In this document: in pieces, positions 43,926-53,370 of the stretch
Position numbering within the stretch: the first letter of the stretch is position 1
Layout of the letters: each line of letters begins with the position of its first letter
Assembly (NCBI RefSeq): GCF_013426915.1
Contig: NZ_AP023181.1
Span: 434,001-498,000 of the forward strand
Origin: Paraburkholderia sp. PGU19
Lineage (GTDB): Bacteria; Pseudomonadota; Gammaproteobacteria; Burkholderiales; Burkholderiaceae
Length of the DNA: 64,000 nucleotides
Direction of reading: 5' to 3'
The notes under the pieces: generated by a model
Database searches by the model: none
What the model was told of the DNA's origin: nothing
What the model saw: only the letters and a program-made list of their open reading frames with translations
Translations under genes and position numbers: made by a program

Positions 43926-46871
43926 ATGACAAGCGTTAAGTGGGCGTTTCGGGACCGACTGACCGGCTGGGCTTTCCTGCGCTTCTCCGTTTACGTAGCG
44001 CCATTTGTGATTGCGCTTGGCACCGTTGCAGTCCTGCTCTGGGGCCCGCGCCAATTCGACACCACGGGGACCGTTCCGCTCAGCTTTTCTGTGATCGCGG
44101 ATCCGTCGGCGACGCTGTCGCCCGCCGCCGCCATCGAACGCCTGCGTAGTGGTGCACACACCGCCCGCTTCAGTACCCATCTGGCGGAAACGCCGTTCTG
44201 GTTCATGCTCACCGCGCCTGCCATGGACAGCGGAGACGCCACATTCGTCGACCTGCCGTCGCGGCATGCGCAAACGATTTCCTGCTGGCGGACGGCCCCC
44301 GTCCTCACGCTGCTCGGCGCGGGCGACCGTCACGGCACGAGCGGCGCGATGCGCGACAACAAGGCCGGCTTTGCGCTGAAGCTCGACGGGCATGCGCCCG
44401 ATGCACAGATCCTGTGCCGGGGCACGTTCTCGGGACCCGCCTATATCAGCGCCTCGGCATCGAGCCTCGACAAGCTCGAAGAGACAACACTCGATTTCTA
44501 CCAGAGCGCAGCGCTGATTACGGGCGGCCTGCTGACGCTCGCAATCTTCGTGTTCGTGACGGCAATCATCAATCGCGAATGGACTTACGTCATTTTTGCC
44601 GCATGGCTGGTCGGCAACCTGCGGCTGAGCGCCAACGCGATGGGCTTCGACACCGAATGGGTGGGCCGGCTCATCCCGCCTGACCATATCGAGTTTTTGC
44701 GGGAATTCACGTTCGCGGCCTACTACGTGCTGACCACGACGCTCTTCGTGGAGCTGTTTCGCCGCGAGCTGAAAGCCATCGGTCTGCGCTGGAGCCTGCA
44801 GGCTGTGCGGTATGGCGGCTGCGTGCTGATGGCCGCCGCGTTCTTGCTGAGTTACGCGCACTTCATTCCCGTGCTGTGGGCAACCGCCAGTTTCTGCATC
44901 CTGGTGCTGACCTACTTCCTCGTGCAGCTGTTCATCAAGGCGCGCTCCCGCACCGTGCTCTGGTATGTCGCGTCGATGGCCATCGTGCTGGTCGCGACGC
45001 TGTCGGAAGTGCTCGCCGCCGCGTTCGGTGTGAAAGCGCTGGCCGGAACGCATAGCCCCGTCGTGACGGCGCTGTCGTCGAGCATGCTGTGCGCGTTCGC
45101 GATTGCGGAACGGATGCGCGAAGAACGCGAGCGCCGCCGGCAGATGCAGGTCGAGCTGCGCAACACCTATGACGTCACGCCGATCGGCCTTTTCACGCTG
45201 AACGGCGAAAGCTGCTTCGTCCGCGCCAATCCGGCGCTGCACTCGATGCTCGGCCTGAATGACGAACACGACGGCACGCGCCGCTGGGCCGACTATTTCG
45301 CCCCGGGCGCCGAGCGCGCGCTGGGTGAACTGCTGGAGCGCGACGACTCGGCGTCGATCGAAATCGACGGCACCACGGGCACGAGGACAGAGTCGCGGCG
45401 CTACTCGCTGCGGGCGATTCGCGCGAACGGTTTTATCGAAGGCTCGCTCGAGGACGTGACAGACCGCTCGAAGGCGGTCGAGCGGCTGCACTTCCTGGCC
45501 GAGCATGATCCCCTCACCGGTCTGCTGAACCGTCGCGGCATCGAGCATGCAATCGACCGGCAATGCGGCGAAAGCGCCCCGTGGGCGCTCGCGTATCTCG
45601 ACCTCGACCGCTTCAAGCTGTTCAACGACCTGTTCGGCCACGGCACCGGCGACGAAATACTGCGGCATGTCGCGGCGCGCCTCGTCGAGCGTCTCGGCGC
45701 CCATATTCCGATCGGGCGCATCGGCGGTGACGAGTTCGTGTGCGTGCTCGCGAACATGCCGATCGACGATGCCATCGTGCGCTGCCGCGAACTCGTCACC
45801 GCGTTGAACTCCGCGCCATTTCATGTCGACACGCGAGCGTTCCAGGTCAGGGGATCGATCGGCGTCGTCGAGTGCTCGCAGGGCGAACGGGCGCTGGACG
45901 CCCTCGCCTATGCCGACCGCGCGTGCCGCGCCGCGAAACGCGGCGGCAATGCGCGGCTGGTGGCACTGCGCAAGGGCGCGCCGGCGTTCGAGGAGCGCGC
46001 CGCCGAAATCAACCTGATCGAGGCGCTGGGACAGAGCCGCCTGCCCGATGGGCTGTTCCTCGTGATGCAACCCATCATGTCGATGCACACGCCGACCGAA
46101 GCGCTCGACTTCGAGATACTGCTGCGCATGCGCACGCCGGACGGCGCGGTGGCGACGGCCGCCAAACTGATCGCCGCCGCCGAGGACTCCGGCACGATCG
46201 TGGAGATCGACCGCTGGGTGCTCACTACGACACTCGCATGGCTCAGTGAGAACCGCGCATCGCTCTCCACCACCCGCTTCGTGTGCGTGAATCTGAGCGG
46301 CGGCTCGCTCAACGACGAACACTTCCTCGACGAGTTGTTCGCGCTGTTCTCGCGTCACGAGGACATCGTTCATTACCTGTGCATCGAAATTACCGAAAGC
46401 GTCGCGCTGCACGATCTCGAACATACGGAGCGCTTCATCGCGCGCGTGCACGACATGGGTGCAAAGATCGCCATCGACGATTTCGGCGCGGGTCAGACAT
46501 CGTTGCGTTACCTGAAGACGCTGTCGGCCGATGCATTGAAGATAGACGGCGAGTTCGTGCGCACGATGTGCAACCATCCCGCCGATATCGCGATCGTGGA
46601 GGCGATCATTACGCTCGCACGCAATCTGGGCATGCGCAGCATCGCCGAGTGGGTCGAAGACTTCCAGACCTTGCGCGCGCTGGAGGAACTGGGCGTCGAC
46701 TATGTGCAGGGCTTCGGAATCGCGAAACCGCAAGAGGCCAAGGATATTCTCGCGGCCTCTTCAGCCGCGAGCTTCGTGACTAATGGCGAACTCGCACGGT
46801 ATCTGAAAGAACAGCAGACGGTACATCGGGGCGCCGACGATCAGCGAATGGAGCGTGAAAACGCGGTATGA
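43926..46871 (+). CDS. Membrane GGDEF-EAL cyclic-di-GMP enzyme
   Basis: The protein turns cyclic-di-GMP over. The frame is open from 43800, but the start is unclear. I favour the ATG at 43926 (MTSVKWAFRDRLTGW, GGGG 11 bases upstream), giving 981 residues; ATGs at 43881 and 43887 are possible. A first membrane helix, about 170 periplasmic residues, then several helices (about 210-390) resemble 7TMR-type sensors. A PAS-like domain, a GGDEF domain with intact IGGDEF, and an EAL domain follow. The EAL catalytic residues look mostly kept: FEILLR in place of EALLR, VNLSGG, IEITES, AIDDFGAG, LKIDGEF, AEWVED (Gly to Trp in AEGVE). No RxxD I-site is visible. It could therefore both make and break cyclic-di-GMP. 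Confidence 0.9.
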   Translation: MTSVKWAFRDRLTGWAFLRFSVYVAPFVIALGTVAVLLWGPRQFDTTGTVPLSFSVIADPSATLSPAAAIERLRSGAHTARFSTHLAETPFWFMLTAPAMDSGDATFVDLPSRHAQTISCWRTAPVLTLLGAGDRHGTSGAMRDNKAGFALKLDGHAPDAQILCRGTFSGPAYISASASSLDKLEETTLDFYQSAALITGGLLTLAIFVFVTAIINREWTYVIFAAWLVGNLRLSANAMGFDTEWVGRLIPPDHIEFLREFTFAAYYVLTTTLFVELFRRELKAIGLRWSLQAVRYGGCVLMAAAFLLSYAHFIPVLWATASFCILVLTYFLVQLFIKARSRTVLWYVASMAIVLVATLSEVLAAAFGVKALAGTHSPVVTALSSSMLCAFAIAERMREERERRRQMQVELRNTYDVTPIGLFTLNGESCFVRANPALHSMLGLNDEHDGTRRWADYFAPGAERALGELLERDDSASIEIDGTTGTRTESRRYSLRAIRANGFIEGSLEDVTDRSKAVERLHFLAEHDPLTGLLNRRGIEHAIDRQCGESAPWALAYLDLDRFKLFNDLFGHGTGDEILRHVAARLVERLGAHIPIGRIGGDEFVCVLANMPIDDAIVRCRELVTALNSAPFHVDTRAFQVRGSIGVVECSQGERALDALAYADRACRAAKRGGNARLVALRKGAPAFEERAAEINLIEALGQSRLPDGLFLVMQPIMSMHTPTEALDFEILLRMRTPDGAVATAAKLIAAAEDSGTIVEIDRWVLTTTLAWLSENRASLSTTRFVCVNLSGGSLNDEHFLDELFALFSRHEDIVHYLCIEITESVALHDLEHTERFIARVHDMGAKIAIDDFGAGQTSLRYLKTLSADALKIDGEFVRTMCNHPADIAIVEAIITLARNLGMRSIAEWVEDFQTLRALEELGVDYVQGFGIAKPQEAKDILAASSAASFVTNGELARYLKEQQTVHRGADDQRMERENAV

Positions 46872-46910
46872 GGCGGGTACGGCCGCGTGTCGCGTTGAAC
46901 GTCTATCTGA

Positions 46911-46936
46911 GGCTGGCAAGCAGGCGCTCGCCAGCC
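46911..46936. terminator. Possible bidirectional terminator between convergent genes
   Basis: GGCTGGC and GCCAGCC pair across a 12-base loop between the GGDEF-EAL stop (46871) and the permease stop (46982). No T-run flanks it, so this rests on the stem and the convergent position only. Confidence 0.35.
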
Positions 46937-46981
46937 CTGGCGGTTCATGGCCTCCGGATGACGGCCGTCACCCAACGAACC

Positions 46982-48259
46982 TCACACCACAGCCGCGACG
47001 CCCAACGTCAGCAGCAGCGCCGTGACGGAGATGAGCGTTTCGCAAACCGTCCACGTCTTGAAGGTCTGCGGCACGCTCATGCCGAAGTACTCCTTCACGA
47101 GCCAGAAGCCGCCGTCGTTGACGTGCGACAGAATCAGCGAACCCGCGCCCGTTGCCAGCACCAGCAATTCGGGGCGCACGCCCGTCGCTGTCGAGGCAGC
47201 CGCTGCCGCGATCGGCGCGATGATACCCGCGGCCGTCGCCATCGCGACCGTCGCCGAACCCGTTGCGACGCGAATCAGCCCTGCCACCAGCCATGCAAGG
47301 ATCAGCAACGGCACATGCGCGCCCGTCGCGACATCGACGATCGCCTTCGACGCGCCGCTGTCGATCAGAATGCGCCCGAAGCCCGCACCCGCGCCCACCA
47401 CCAGCGTGATGCTCGCGGTCGGTGCAAGACACTCGTTGGTGAACTTCAGGATCTGCTCGCGTCCGAAGCCGCGCGTCGTGCCGAACGTATAGAAGCTCAG
47501 CAGCACGGCAAGCAGCAGCGCCATGTCGGGGTGGCCGATCAGGTGCAGCACGTCGTTGGCCGTGGTCTTCGCGGGCACGAGCAGATCGGCCCAGCTGCCG
47601 ACCAGCATCAGCAACACCGGCAACAGCACCGTCAACAGCGTGATGCCGAAGCCCGGCAACGCCTGATTGGCGCGCTTCGCGTCCTGCTCGATGAACTGCT
47701 GCGCCATCGGATTCACGCCTTCCAGCACCACGACGCGCGCGACCAGCTTCGAAAACAGCGGACCGGCAAGGGCCGCAGTCGGAATGCCGACGATCAGCGC
47801 GTAGAAAATCGTGTGGCCGATATCCGCGCCATACGCGGTGACGGCCAGCAGCGCAGCCGGGTGCGGCGGAATCAGGCCGTGCACGACGGACAGACCCGCG
47901 ACCATCGGAATGCCGACGCGGATCATCGACGTGCCCGTGCGTTGCGCCACGTTGAACGCAATCGGGATCAGCAGCACGAAGCCCACTTCGAAGAACACGG
48001 GCAGGCCGACGAGAAACGCGATACACATCATCGCCCAGTGCACGTTCTTCGGTCCGAACAGGTCAATCAGCGTGCGCGCGATACGCTCGGCGCCGCCCGA
48101 CTCGGCCATCATCTTGCCGAGCATCGTGCCGAGGCCGACGACGATCGCGATATGGCCGAGCGTGCCGCCGACGCCCGTTTCGAACGACTTGAGAATCGAC
48201 GTCATCGGCATGCCGACGGCCAGCGCGAGTGCGACCGACACCACCATCAGCGACAGGAA
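46982..48259 (-). pseudogene. Gluconate permease (GntP family) lacking its native 5' end
   Basis: From about codon FLSLMVVSVALALAVGMP inward, the protein is a normal GntP/GntT H+ symporter to its C-terminus. Hallmarks are GHIAIVVGLGTMLGKMMAESGGAERIA, PVFFEVGFVLLIPIAF, HGLIPPHPAALLAV, GSATVAMATAAGI and SHVNDGGFWLVKEYF. Family members begin with about 25 more residues forming the first membrane helix. Here the upstream frame instead encodes Arg-rich text antisense to an autotransporter remnant. The first in-family ATG is at 48247 without a Shine-Dalgarno. Either a deletion removed the start and promoter, or translation begins at a non-native site. It should be non-functional or poorly expressed. 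Confidence 0.75.
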
Positions 48260-48277
48260 GCGTCGGCGGCTGCGCAG

Positions 48278-48557
48278 GCGGCGCTGCCGCTCGCGCTCGG
48301 CGGCGTCAAGGTGACGCCGCGCATCGGCATGCGCTTTTCTGTATCTGCACGGCCGCACCGTGACGGTCGGCGCGCAGGACGGCACGCTGTTCGCCGCGTC
48401 CAGCACCACACTGCCGCGTGATCAGCTAACAGCAGGCGTCAGCCTCGGCATGCAGCCGACGAAAGCGCTGAGCGTGTCGATCGACTACGACGCGCTGATC
48501 GCGACGGGACATGCGTCCGCGCAGGCGGCACATCTGCAGGTGGGTTATCGGTTCTGA
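48278..48557 (+). pseudogene. C-terminal beta-barrel remnant of a type V autotransporter
   Basis: The first part reads ALPLALGGVKVTPRIGMRF in one frame. After an apparent extra T in the T-run at 48335-48338, the next frame reads LYLHGRTVTVGAQDG and ends LTAGVSLGMQPTKALSVSIDYDAL...AHLQVGYRF. This is the end of an autotransporter barrel, with the terminal Tyr-Arg-Phe signature recognised by the BAM complex. Passenger, signal and most of the barrel are missing. It abuts the truncated permease, so a deletion probably joined the two genes. Confidence 0.7.
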
Positions 48558-48648
48558 GCGCGCGAAGTTACGCGGCGGCTCGCGGGCGGCGTGCTTAGGC
48601 ATGCCGCCGCCGATGCCGCCCTGCCCGCTCGCATGCGGGCTTCGTCGG

Positions 48649-49482
48649 TCATGAGAACGCCGCCTGATAGACCTTCGGTGTCACGCCCGTTTGCTGCTTG
48701 AATACGCGCGTGAAGTGCGACTGATCGGCAAAGCCGGTTCGCGCGCCGACTTCCGCGATGGGTCTGCCGGATCGCAGCATCGGCATGGCGTGACGCACGC
48801 GTTCCTGCTGCTGGAACGCATGCGGGCTCAGCCCGGCTTCGCGCTCGAATGCACGCAGCAGCACGAACGGCGTCACGTTGAATTCGCTGGCCAGCGTCGA
48901 CAGCGTGATGCGTGCGTGCAGGTCTTCGCACAGACGGCTCTTGACCGCGCGAACCAGCGCAGGCTCCCTGCGCACCACAGGGAGACCGGCGGCGCGTGCC
49001 GCATGCCGCGCATGCAGCCCGACGACAGCACACGCGAGCGCTTCGCCGCGCTTGAAGGGATCATCGTCCACTTCGGAACACCAGTTCACGCCGTAAAGGT
49101 AGCGCGACACCTCGGCGTCGACGATGAACGGGCTCGTCACCTCGAACCGTTCGCGCCGTGGAATGCCGAGCCGCTCGCAATACGCAGCGAGCGCCGCAGG
49201 CTGCACGTGTTCGACGCGCATCTTCCAGTGGCCATCGCCAGCGGCTACGCCTGCATGCACGACGTCCGCGTCGATGACGATCACGTCGCCGCGACGGCAC
49301 AGGCGCCGCTCCTGCCGGACCTCGACCGCGAGCGTTCCGCCTGTGATCACGGCAAGGCAATGGGTGTCATGCGTGTGCGGCGGATACCGGTGGCCGACGA
49401 ACTGGCCTTTGAGCATGACGGCATCCATGACGTCGGGCGCGCGCCAGAGCTTGACGGAAGGCGTCGGCAATGTGGCTTTCAT
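48649..49482 (-). CDS. AraC-family transcriptional regulator
   Basis: The 277-residue protein has an N-terminal cupin ligand-binding domain (GHRYPPHTHDTHCLAVITGG, RRGDVIVIDADVVHAG) and two C-terminal AraC helix-turn-helix motifs (ITLSTLASEFNVTPFVLLRAFEREAG; PIAEVGARTGFADQSHFTRVFKQQTGVTP). Its start overlaps the stop of the oxidoreductase gene (ATGA), so it is the last gene of a four-gene operon and probably controls it. The ligand is unknown. Confidence 0.92.
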   Translation of the reverse strand: MKATLPTPSVKLWRAPDVMDAVMLKGQFVGHRYPPHTHDTHCLAVITGGTLAVEVRQERRLCRRGDVIVIDADVVHAGVAAGDGHWKMRVEHVQPAALAAYCERLGIPRRERFEVTSPFIVDAEVSRYLYGVNWCSEVDDDPFKRGEALACAVVGLHARHAARAAGLPVVRREPALVRAVKSRLCEDLHARITLSTLASEFNVTPFVLLRAFEREAGLSPHAFQQQERVRHAMPMLRSGRPIAEVGARTGFADQSHFTRVFKQQTGVTPKVYQAAFS

Positions 49483-50201
49483 CGTGATGCGGCCTGTGGA
49501 AGCGGACGAAAAATATCATCATAGTCCTCCAGCCGCGGCATCGTCAGCGACGGCTGCTCGTCGAGCCGTTCGACGAAATCGCTCCAACGCGTAAGCATAT
49601 CCGCCCGCTCGGCTGGCGAGCAGTAAGGAACATGCCACGCGAAGAACGGTTCGAGCACTTCGTAACCGACATAGCCGAGCGTGCCCTGCAGCAAATGACG
49701 CAGCATGCCGCGCGCGAGTTCGCCATGAATGCCTTGCGCGCCGAACATGTGCTCGCGTCCGCCCAGCGTCACGCCGATCACGGCCCGTTTGCCCACCATG
49801 CCGCCTCGACCGTAGATGCGCTTGCCGCCATACAGCGCGCCCGACAGGAAGCAGCGGTCGATCCAGCCCTTGACGAGCGCCGGCACGGAGAACCAGTAGA
49901 GCGGGAACACCAGCATCAGGATATCGCTCGCCATTAGTGCGTCGACTTCGCGCTGGATGTCGGGCGCAACGGCATCGTGTTCGAGCGCATGGCGCTGCTC
50001 CAACGCGTAGACGAGATAGTCCTGATTGGCGCGTTCGGTGAAATCGCTCGCGCGGACGACGGGATCGAAGTCGAGCGCATACAGATCGGAAAAGCTCACA
50101 TGGTCGCCGCGCGCCGTCAGCAGGCGTCGCGCGTCATGTGCCATTGCCGTGCAGAAGGAGCGCGGCTCCGGGTGAGCGTGGACGATATGAACGCTACGCA
50201 T
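49479..50201 (-). CDS. NAD(P)H:quinone oxidoreductase-like flavodoxin-fold protein
   Basis: The 240-residue protein matches the NQO/KefF-type flavodoxin-fold family: MRSVHIVHAHPEPRSFCTAM, then VFPLYWFSVPALVKGWIDRCF and GVTLGG. It should bind FAD or FMN and reduce quinones or related electrophiles with NAD(P)H. The ATG at 50201 lies inside the last codons of the hydratase gene with GGAGG upstream, so these genes are translationally coupled. The hydratase and AraC neighbours suggest a small catabolic or detoxifying operon. Confidence 0.85.
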   Translation of the reverse strand: MRSVHIVHAHPEPRSFCTAMAHDARRLLTARGDHVSFSDLYALDFDPVVRASDFTERANQDYLVYALEQRHALEHDAVAPDIQREVDALMASDILMLVFPLYWFSVPALVKGWIDRCFLSGALYGGKRIYGRGGMVGKRAVIGVTLGGREHMFGAQGIHGELARGMLRHLLQGTLGYVGYEVLEPFFAWHVPYCSPAERADMLTRWSDFVERLDEQPSLTMPRLEDYDDIFRPLPQAASR

Positions 50202-50928
50202 GAGGGATGGACCTCCATGAAACAGCCGGGATATACGCGTTGAGATACGCGAGCTCGCTCTCGATTGCCTGCGCGGCCGACAGCGTGGCGCCTTCGCGCA
50301 ACAGGCGTCGTGTGGCCTGAAGCGCGCTCGGCGGCTTTGAAGCGAGGCGCGATGCGTACTCGACGGCCGCTTCGCGCACCTCGGCGTCACGCACCACGCG
50401 CGACACGAAGCCACGTTGCAAGGCTTCCGCCGCGCCAACCGGCCGGCCGCTCATCAGCCAGTCGCGTGCGACCAGATCGCCGACCCGGCGAGCCAGCAAC
50501 GCAGTCGCGCCCGCTTCGGGGACGATGCCCAGGTCGGCGAATGGAAAGCGGAACATCGCGCTTTCGCCGGCGACCACCCAGTCGGCATGCAGCAGCATCG
50601 TCGCGCCGAAGCCCACCGCCGCGCCGTTCACAGCGGCGACCAGCGGCTTGGGCTGTTCGGCAAAGGCATTGATGCAACGCGCGACTGCGCCGTCGGCGGT
50701 CTGCGGCCAGAGCGAGCCGAATGCAGCTGTGTCGTGACCCGCGCAGAAGCAATCGCTGGTTCCATGCAGCAGCACGCAATGGACGCGCACGTCGCCTTGT
50801 GCAAGCCGCAGCGCGTTCGCTAGCGCATCGAACATCGTGCCGTTGAGCGCGTTGCGCTTGTCTGGGCGGTTGATGCCGATGGACCAGACCTGTCCGTCCA
50901 GTTCCGATGTGAGGTTGGCGATCATCAT
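50194..50928 (-). CDS. Enoyl-CoA hydratase/isomerase (crotonase) family protein
   Basis: The 244-residue protein carries crotonase hallmarks: INRPDKRNALNGTMFDAL, the oxyanion-hole segment CFCAGHDTAAF, and PKPLVAAVNGAAVGFGATMLLHAD. The usual catalytic Glu region reads FADLGIVPEAGATALLARRVG, which fits hydratases and isomerases alike. I start at the ATG at 50928, which overlaps the stop of the DUF2000 gene (ATGA). The frame is open further upstream but only as a shadow. The substrate is not evident. Confidence 0.87.
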   Translation of the reverse strand: MMIANLTSELDGQVWSIGINRPDKRNALNGTMFDALANALRLAQGDVRVHCVLLHGTSDCFCAGHDTAAFGSLWPQTADGAVARCINAFAEQPKPLVAAVNGAAVGFGATMLLHADWVVAGESAMFRFPFADLGIVPEAGATALLARRVGDLVARDWLMSGRPVGAAEALQRGFVSRVVRDAEVREAAVEYASRLASKPPSALQATRRLLREGATLSAAQAIESELAYLNAYIPAVSWRSIPHA

Positions 50929-51377
50929 GCGAACAGCGCAAAGCCGCCGACCAGTTTGCCGATCCTGTTCCTCGGTCCGACGAGGCCGATTGCGAGGTAC
51001 TGCATCGAAGGGCCGGACAGCGCGTTGACGGCGTCGAGGAAGGCGTCGTAGTCGGTGGTGGCCTGCCCTTGCACGGGAAAATCCACCACGTCGCAGTGCG
51101 TCAGCGATTTCTGCCGAAGCTCGCTCAATTGCTGCGCAGTGGCCTTGAGCACGGGAATGCCGATCGGGATCAGACCGGGATGCGCGGTGCCGTCGCGCTC
51201 CCGCAATGGCGCGCCGACGAGATGGCTGTGGCGCTGCCCCAGCGTGAACGCGACGACGGCTGCCGCGTTCGACGCCTTGCCCGGCGCCAGCGCTGCGTCC
51301 ACGACGATGACGCAGCGCTCGGGCTTGCGGGCGGCTTCTATATCGATCGACGACGGTGCTTCTGCTTGCAAAGACAA
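50925..51377 (-). CDS. DUF2000 family protein
   Basis: The 150-residue protein fits DUF2000, a family of unknown function with a PTH2-like fold. It has CVIVVDAALAPGKASNAAAVVAFTLGQ at the start, VLKATAQQLSELRQKS in the middle and YLAIGLVGPRNRIGKLVGGFALF at the end in sense. It is the first gene of the minus-strand operon with the crotonase, oxidoreductase and AraC genes. I do not assign a reaction. Confidence 0.8.
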   Translation of the reverse strand: MSLQAEAPSSIDIEAARKPERCVIVVDAALAPGKASNAAAVVAFTLGQRHSHLVGAPLRERDGTAHPGLIPIGIPVLKATAQQLSELRQKSLTHCDVVDFPVQGQATTDYDAFLDAVNALSGPSMQYLAIGLVGPRNRIGKLVGGFALFA

Positions 51378-51625
51378 TTCCCCTCTCCTGATGAACCAAC
51401 CTTGGAGAGATGCTAGGGAAAGTTTTGTCGAAAGTATTGGACGATTTTGCAGGGCGTCGCCTGATCGCGGGCAAGCCGATCCGACGATAACGCCTCTTCA
51501 TCTCTGCCCCTACCCGTTTCGGGTAGTCCCGCCTTTCCCACACTGCCTCTATCGTCGTATCGCATACCGCCTGGAGACAGCGACGGCGCGCCCACGCCTG
51601 CCGCACAACAAAAAGGAACCCATCG
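51378..51625. promoter_or_regulatory. Divergent promoter region between DUF2000 and GMC genes
   Basis: These 248 bases should hold promoters for the minus-strand four-gene operon and the plus-strand oxidoreductase. Just before 51626, AAGGAA gives a clear Shine-Dalgarno for the latter. No distinct operator dyad was found by eye. Confidence 0.45.
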
Positions 51626-53293
51626 ATGACCCGGTCCGCCTCCCCGCCTCTTTCAGGCGAATACGACTATCTCGTGATCGGCGCCGGCTCCGCCGGTTGC
51701 GCCGTTGCGGGACGTCTGTCCGACGATCCGACCGTCAGCGTCGCCGTGCTCGAAAACGGCGGCCCCGACGACCACTACCTGATCTGGACACCGGTCGGTC
51801 TCGCTAAAACCGTCGTCAAGCCGGGCCCGTACAACTACGGCTACTACACCGAGCCGCAACCGGCACTCGACGGCCGCCGCAGCTATCAGCCGCGTGGACG
51901 CGTGCTCGGCGGCTCGTCGTCGCTCAACGGCATGGTGTATATCCGGGGCCATCGCAAGGATTACCACGACTGGGCCGCGCAAGGCTGCACAGGGTGGAGC
52001 TACGACGACGTCCTGCCGTATTTCAGGCGCAGCGAAAACAACACGCGCTTTGCCGGCACGGCCAACCCGTGGCATGGAACGGACGGGCCCTTGTACGTCA
52101 ACGACCTTCGTTCGCCCAACCCGTTTTGCCAGTACTTCCTGCAGGCCGCGCAGCAGGCGGGACACGCACTGAACGACGACTTCAACGGCGCCGAACAGGA
52201 AGGCTTCGGCTACTACCAGGTGACCCAGCACAACGGCGAACGCTGGAACGCCGCGCGTGCGTACCTGCACCGCGGCAAGACCGTCGATGGGCGCTACAAC
52301 GGCGGCCGCCATAACCTGCATGTGCTGACGGGAACGCAGGCGCTGCGCCTCGTGTTCGAAGGCCGGCGCGCGGTGGGCGTGGTGGTCTCGCGCGACGGCG
52401 TCGAACAGACCTTGCGCGCCCGACGCGAGGTGATCGTGAGCGGCGGCGTGTTCAATTCACCGCAACTGCTGCTCGCCTCGGGCATCGGTCCGGCGAAGCA
52501 TCTGCAGGAAATGGGCATCGATGTACGTCACGATCTGCCCGGCGTCGGCGAGAACCTGCAGGATCATCTCGACATCGTCATCAATACGCAGCTCGACAGC
52601 ACCGATCTGTTCGGCGCCACGCTGCGCGGCGGCTTGCGGCTGTTGAAGGAGATCCGCCGCTACCGGCGCCAGCGTGCCGGCATGCTGACATCGAACTTCG
52701 TCGAAGCGGGCGCGTTCGTGAAGAGCCGGCCCGAACTCGATCGCCCCGACCTGAATCTCGTGTTCACGGTCGCGCTGATCGGCAATCGCAACATGGGCAG
52801 CCGGCGCAAGCTGGGGCACGGTTACTCGGGGCATATCTGCGTGCTGCGCCCCGAGAGCCGCGGTGTCGTTCGCCTCCGGTCGCCCGACATGCGCGAAGCG
52901 CCGCTGATCGATACGCGTCTGATGAGCGCGCCGCGCGACATGGAAACGCTGATCACCGGCATTCGCATCATGCGCGACGTGATGAACCAGCCGGCCATGA
53001 AAGACCTCGGTGGACGCGAGATGAAAAGCGAAAGCTTCGCGAGCGAAGAAAGTCTGCGCGCCTTCGTGCGCGGCCACGCCGATTGTTTGTACCACCCGGT
53101 CGGCACCTGCCGGATGGGGGCGGCCAGTGACCCGCTTGCGGTCGTCGATAACGAACTGCGCGTGAGAGGTGTCGAGCGATTGCGCGTCGTCGATTGCTCG
53201 ATCATGCCCACGCTGATCGGCGGCAATACGAATGCGCCCGCGATGATGATCGGTGAAAAGGCGGCGGACATGATTCGTGCCGCTGCGCGCTGA
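51626..53293 (+). CDS. GMC-family FAD-dependent oxidoreductase (choline dehydrogenase-like)
   Basis: GMC enzymes oxidise alcohols using FAD. The 555-residue protein shows the dinucleotide fold YLVIGAGSAGCAVAGRLS near residue 15, GMC signature 1 around RGRVLGGSSSLNGMVYIRGH and signature 2 near GVFNSPQLLLASGIGP. The active-site His lies in LYHPVGTCRMG and the Asn in GGNTNAPAMMIGEKAA near the end. It lacks a signal peptide and should be cytoplasmic. Downstream, 77 bases away, is an alkylsulfatase that releases long-chain alcohols, so oxidation of that alcohol is a plausible job. Confidence 0.9.
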   Translation: MTRSASPPLSGEYDYLVIGAGSAGCAVAGRLSDDPTVSVAVLENGGPDDHYLIWTPVGLAKTVVKPGPYNYGYYTEPQPALDGRRSYQPRGRVLGGSSSLNGMVYIRGHRKDYHDWAAQGCTGWSYDDVLPYFRRSENNTRFAGTANPWHGTDGPLYVNDLRSPNPFCQYFLQAAQQAGHALNDDFNGAEQEGFGYYQVTQHNGERWNAARAYLHRGKTVDGRYNGGRHNLHVLTGTQALRLVFEGRRAVGVVVSRDGVEQTLRARREVIVSGGVFNSPQLLLASGIGPAKHLQEMGIDVRHDLPGVGENLQDHLDIVINTQLDSTDLFGATLRGGLRLLKEIRRYRRQRAGMLTSNFVEAGAFVKSRPELDRPDLNLVFTVALIGNRNMGSRRKLGHGYSGHICVLRPESRGVVRLRSPDMREAPLIDTRLMSAPRDMETLITGIRIMRDVMNQPAMKDLGGREMKSESFASEESLRAFVRGHADCLYHPVGTCRMGAASDPLAVVDNELRVRGVERLRVVDCSIMPTLIGGNTNAPAMMIGEKAADMIRAAAR

Positions 53294-53370
53294 TTCGGAA
53301 AACCAACAACCTGGATTTAGCGTCCGCGAGTCCTGAGGACGCGGGCGCGACCTGTTAACGGGAGCATTTG

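Noticed and set aside
43464..46733. 1089-codon open frame antisense to the GGDEF-EAL gene
   Set aside because: It mirrors a well-formed GGDEF-EAL protein, and its own text is low-complexity Arg/His/Gln without motifs.
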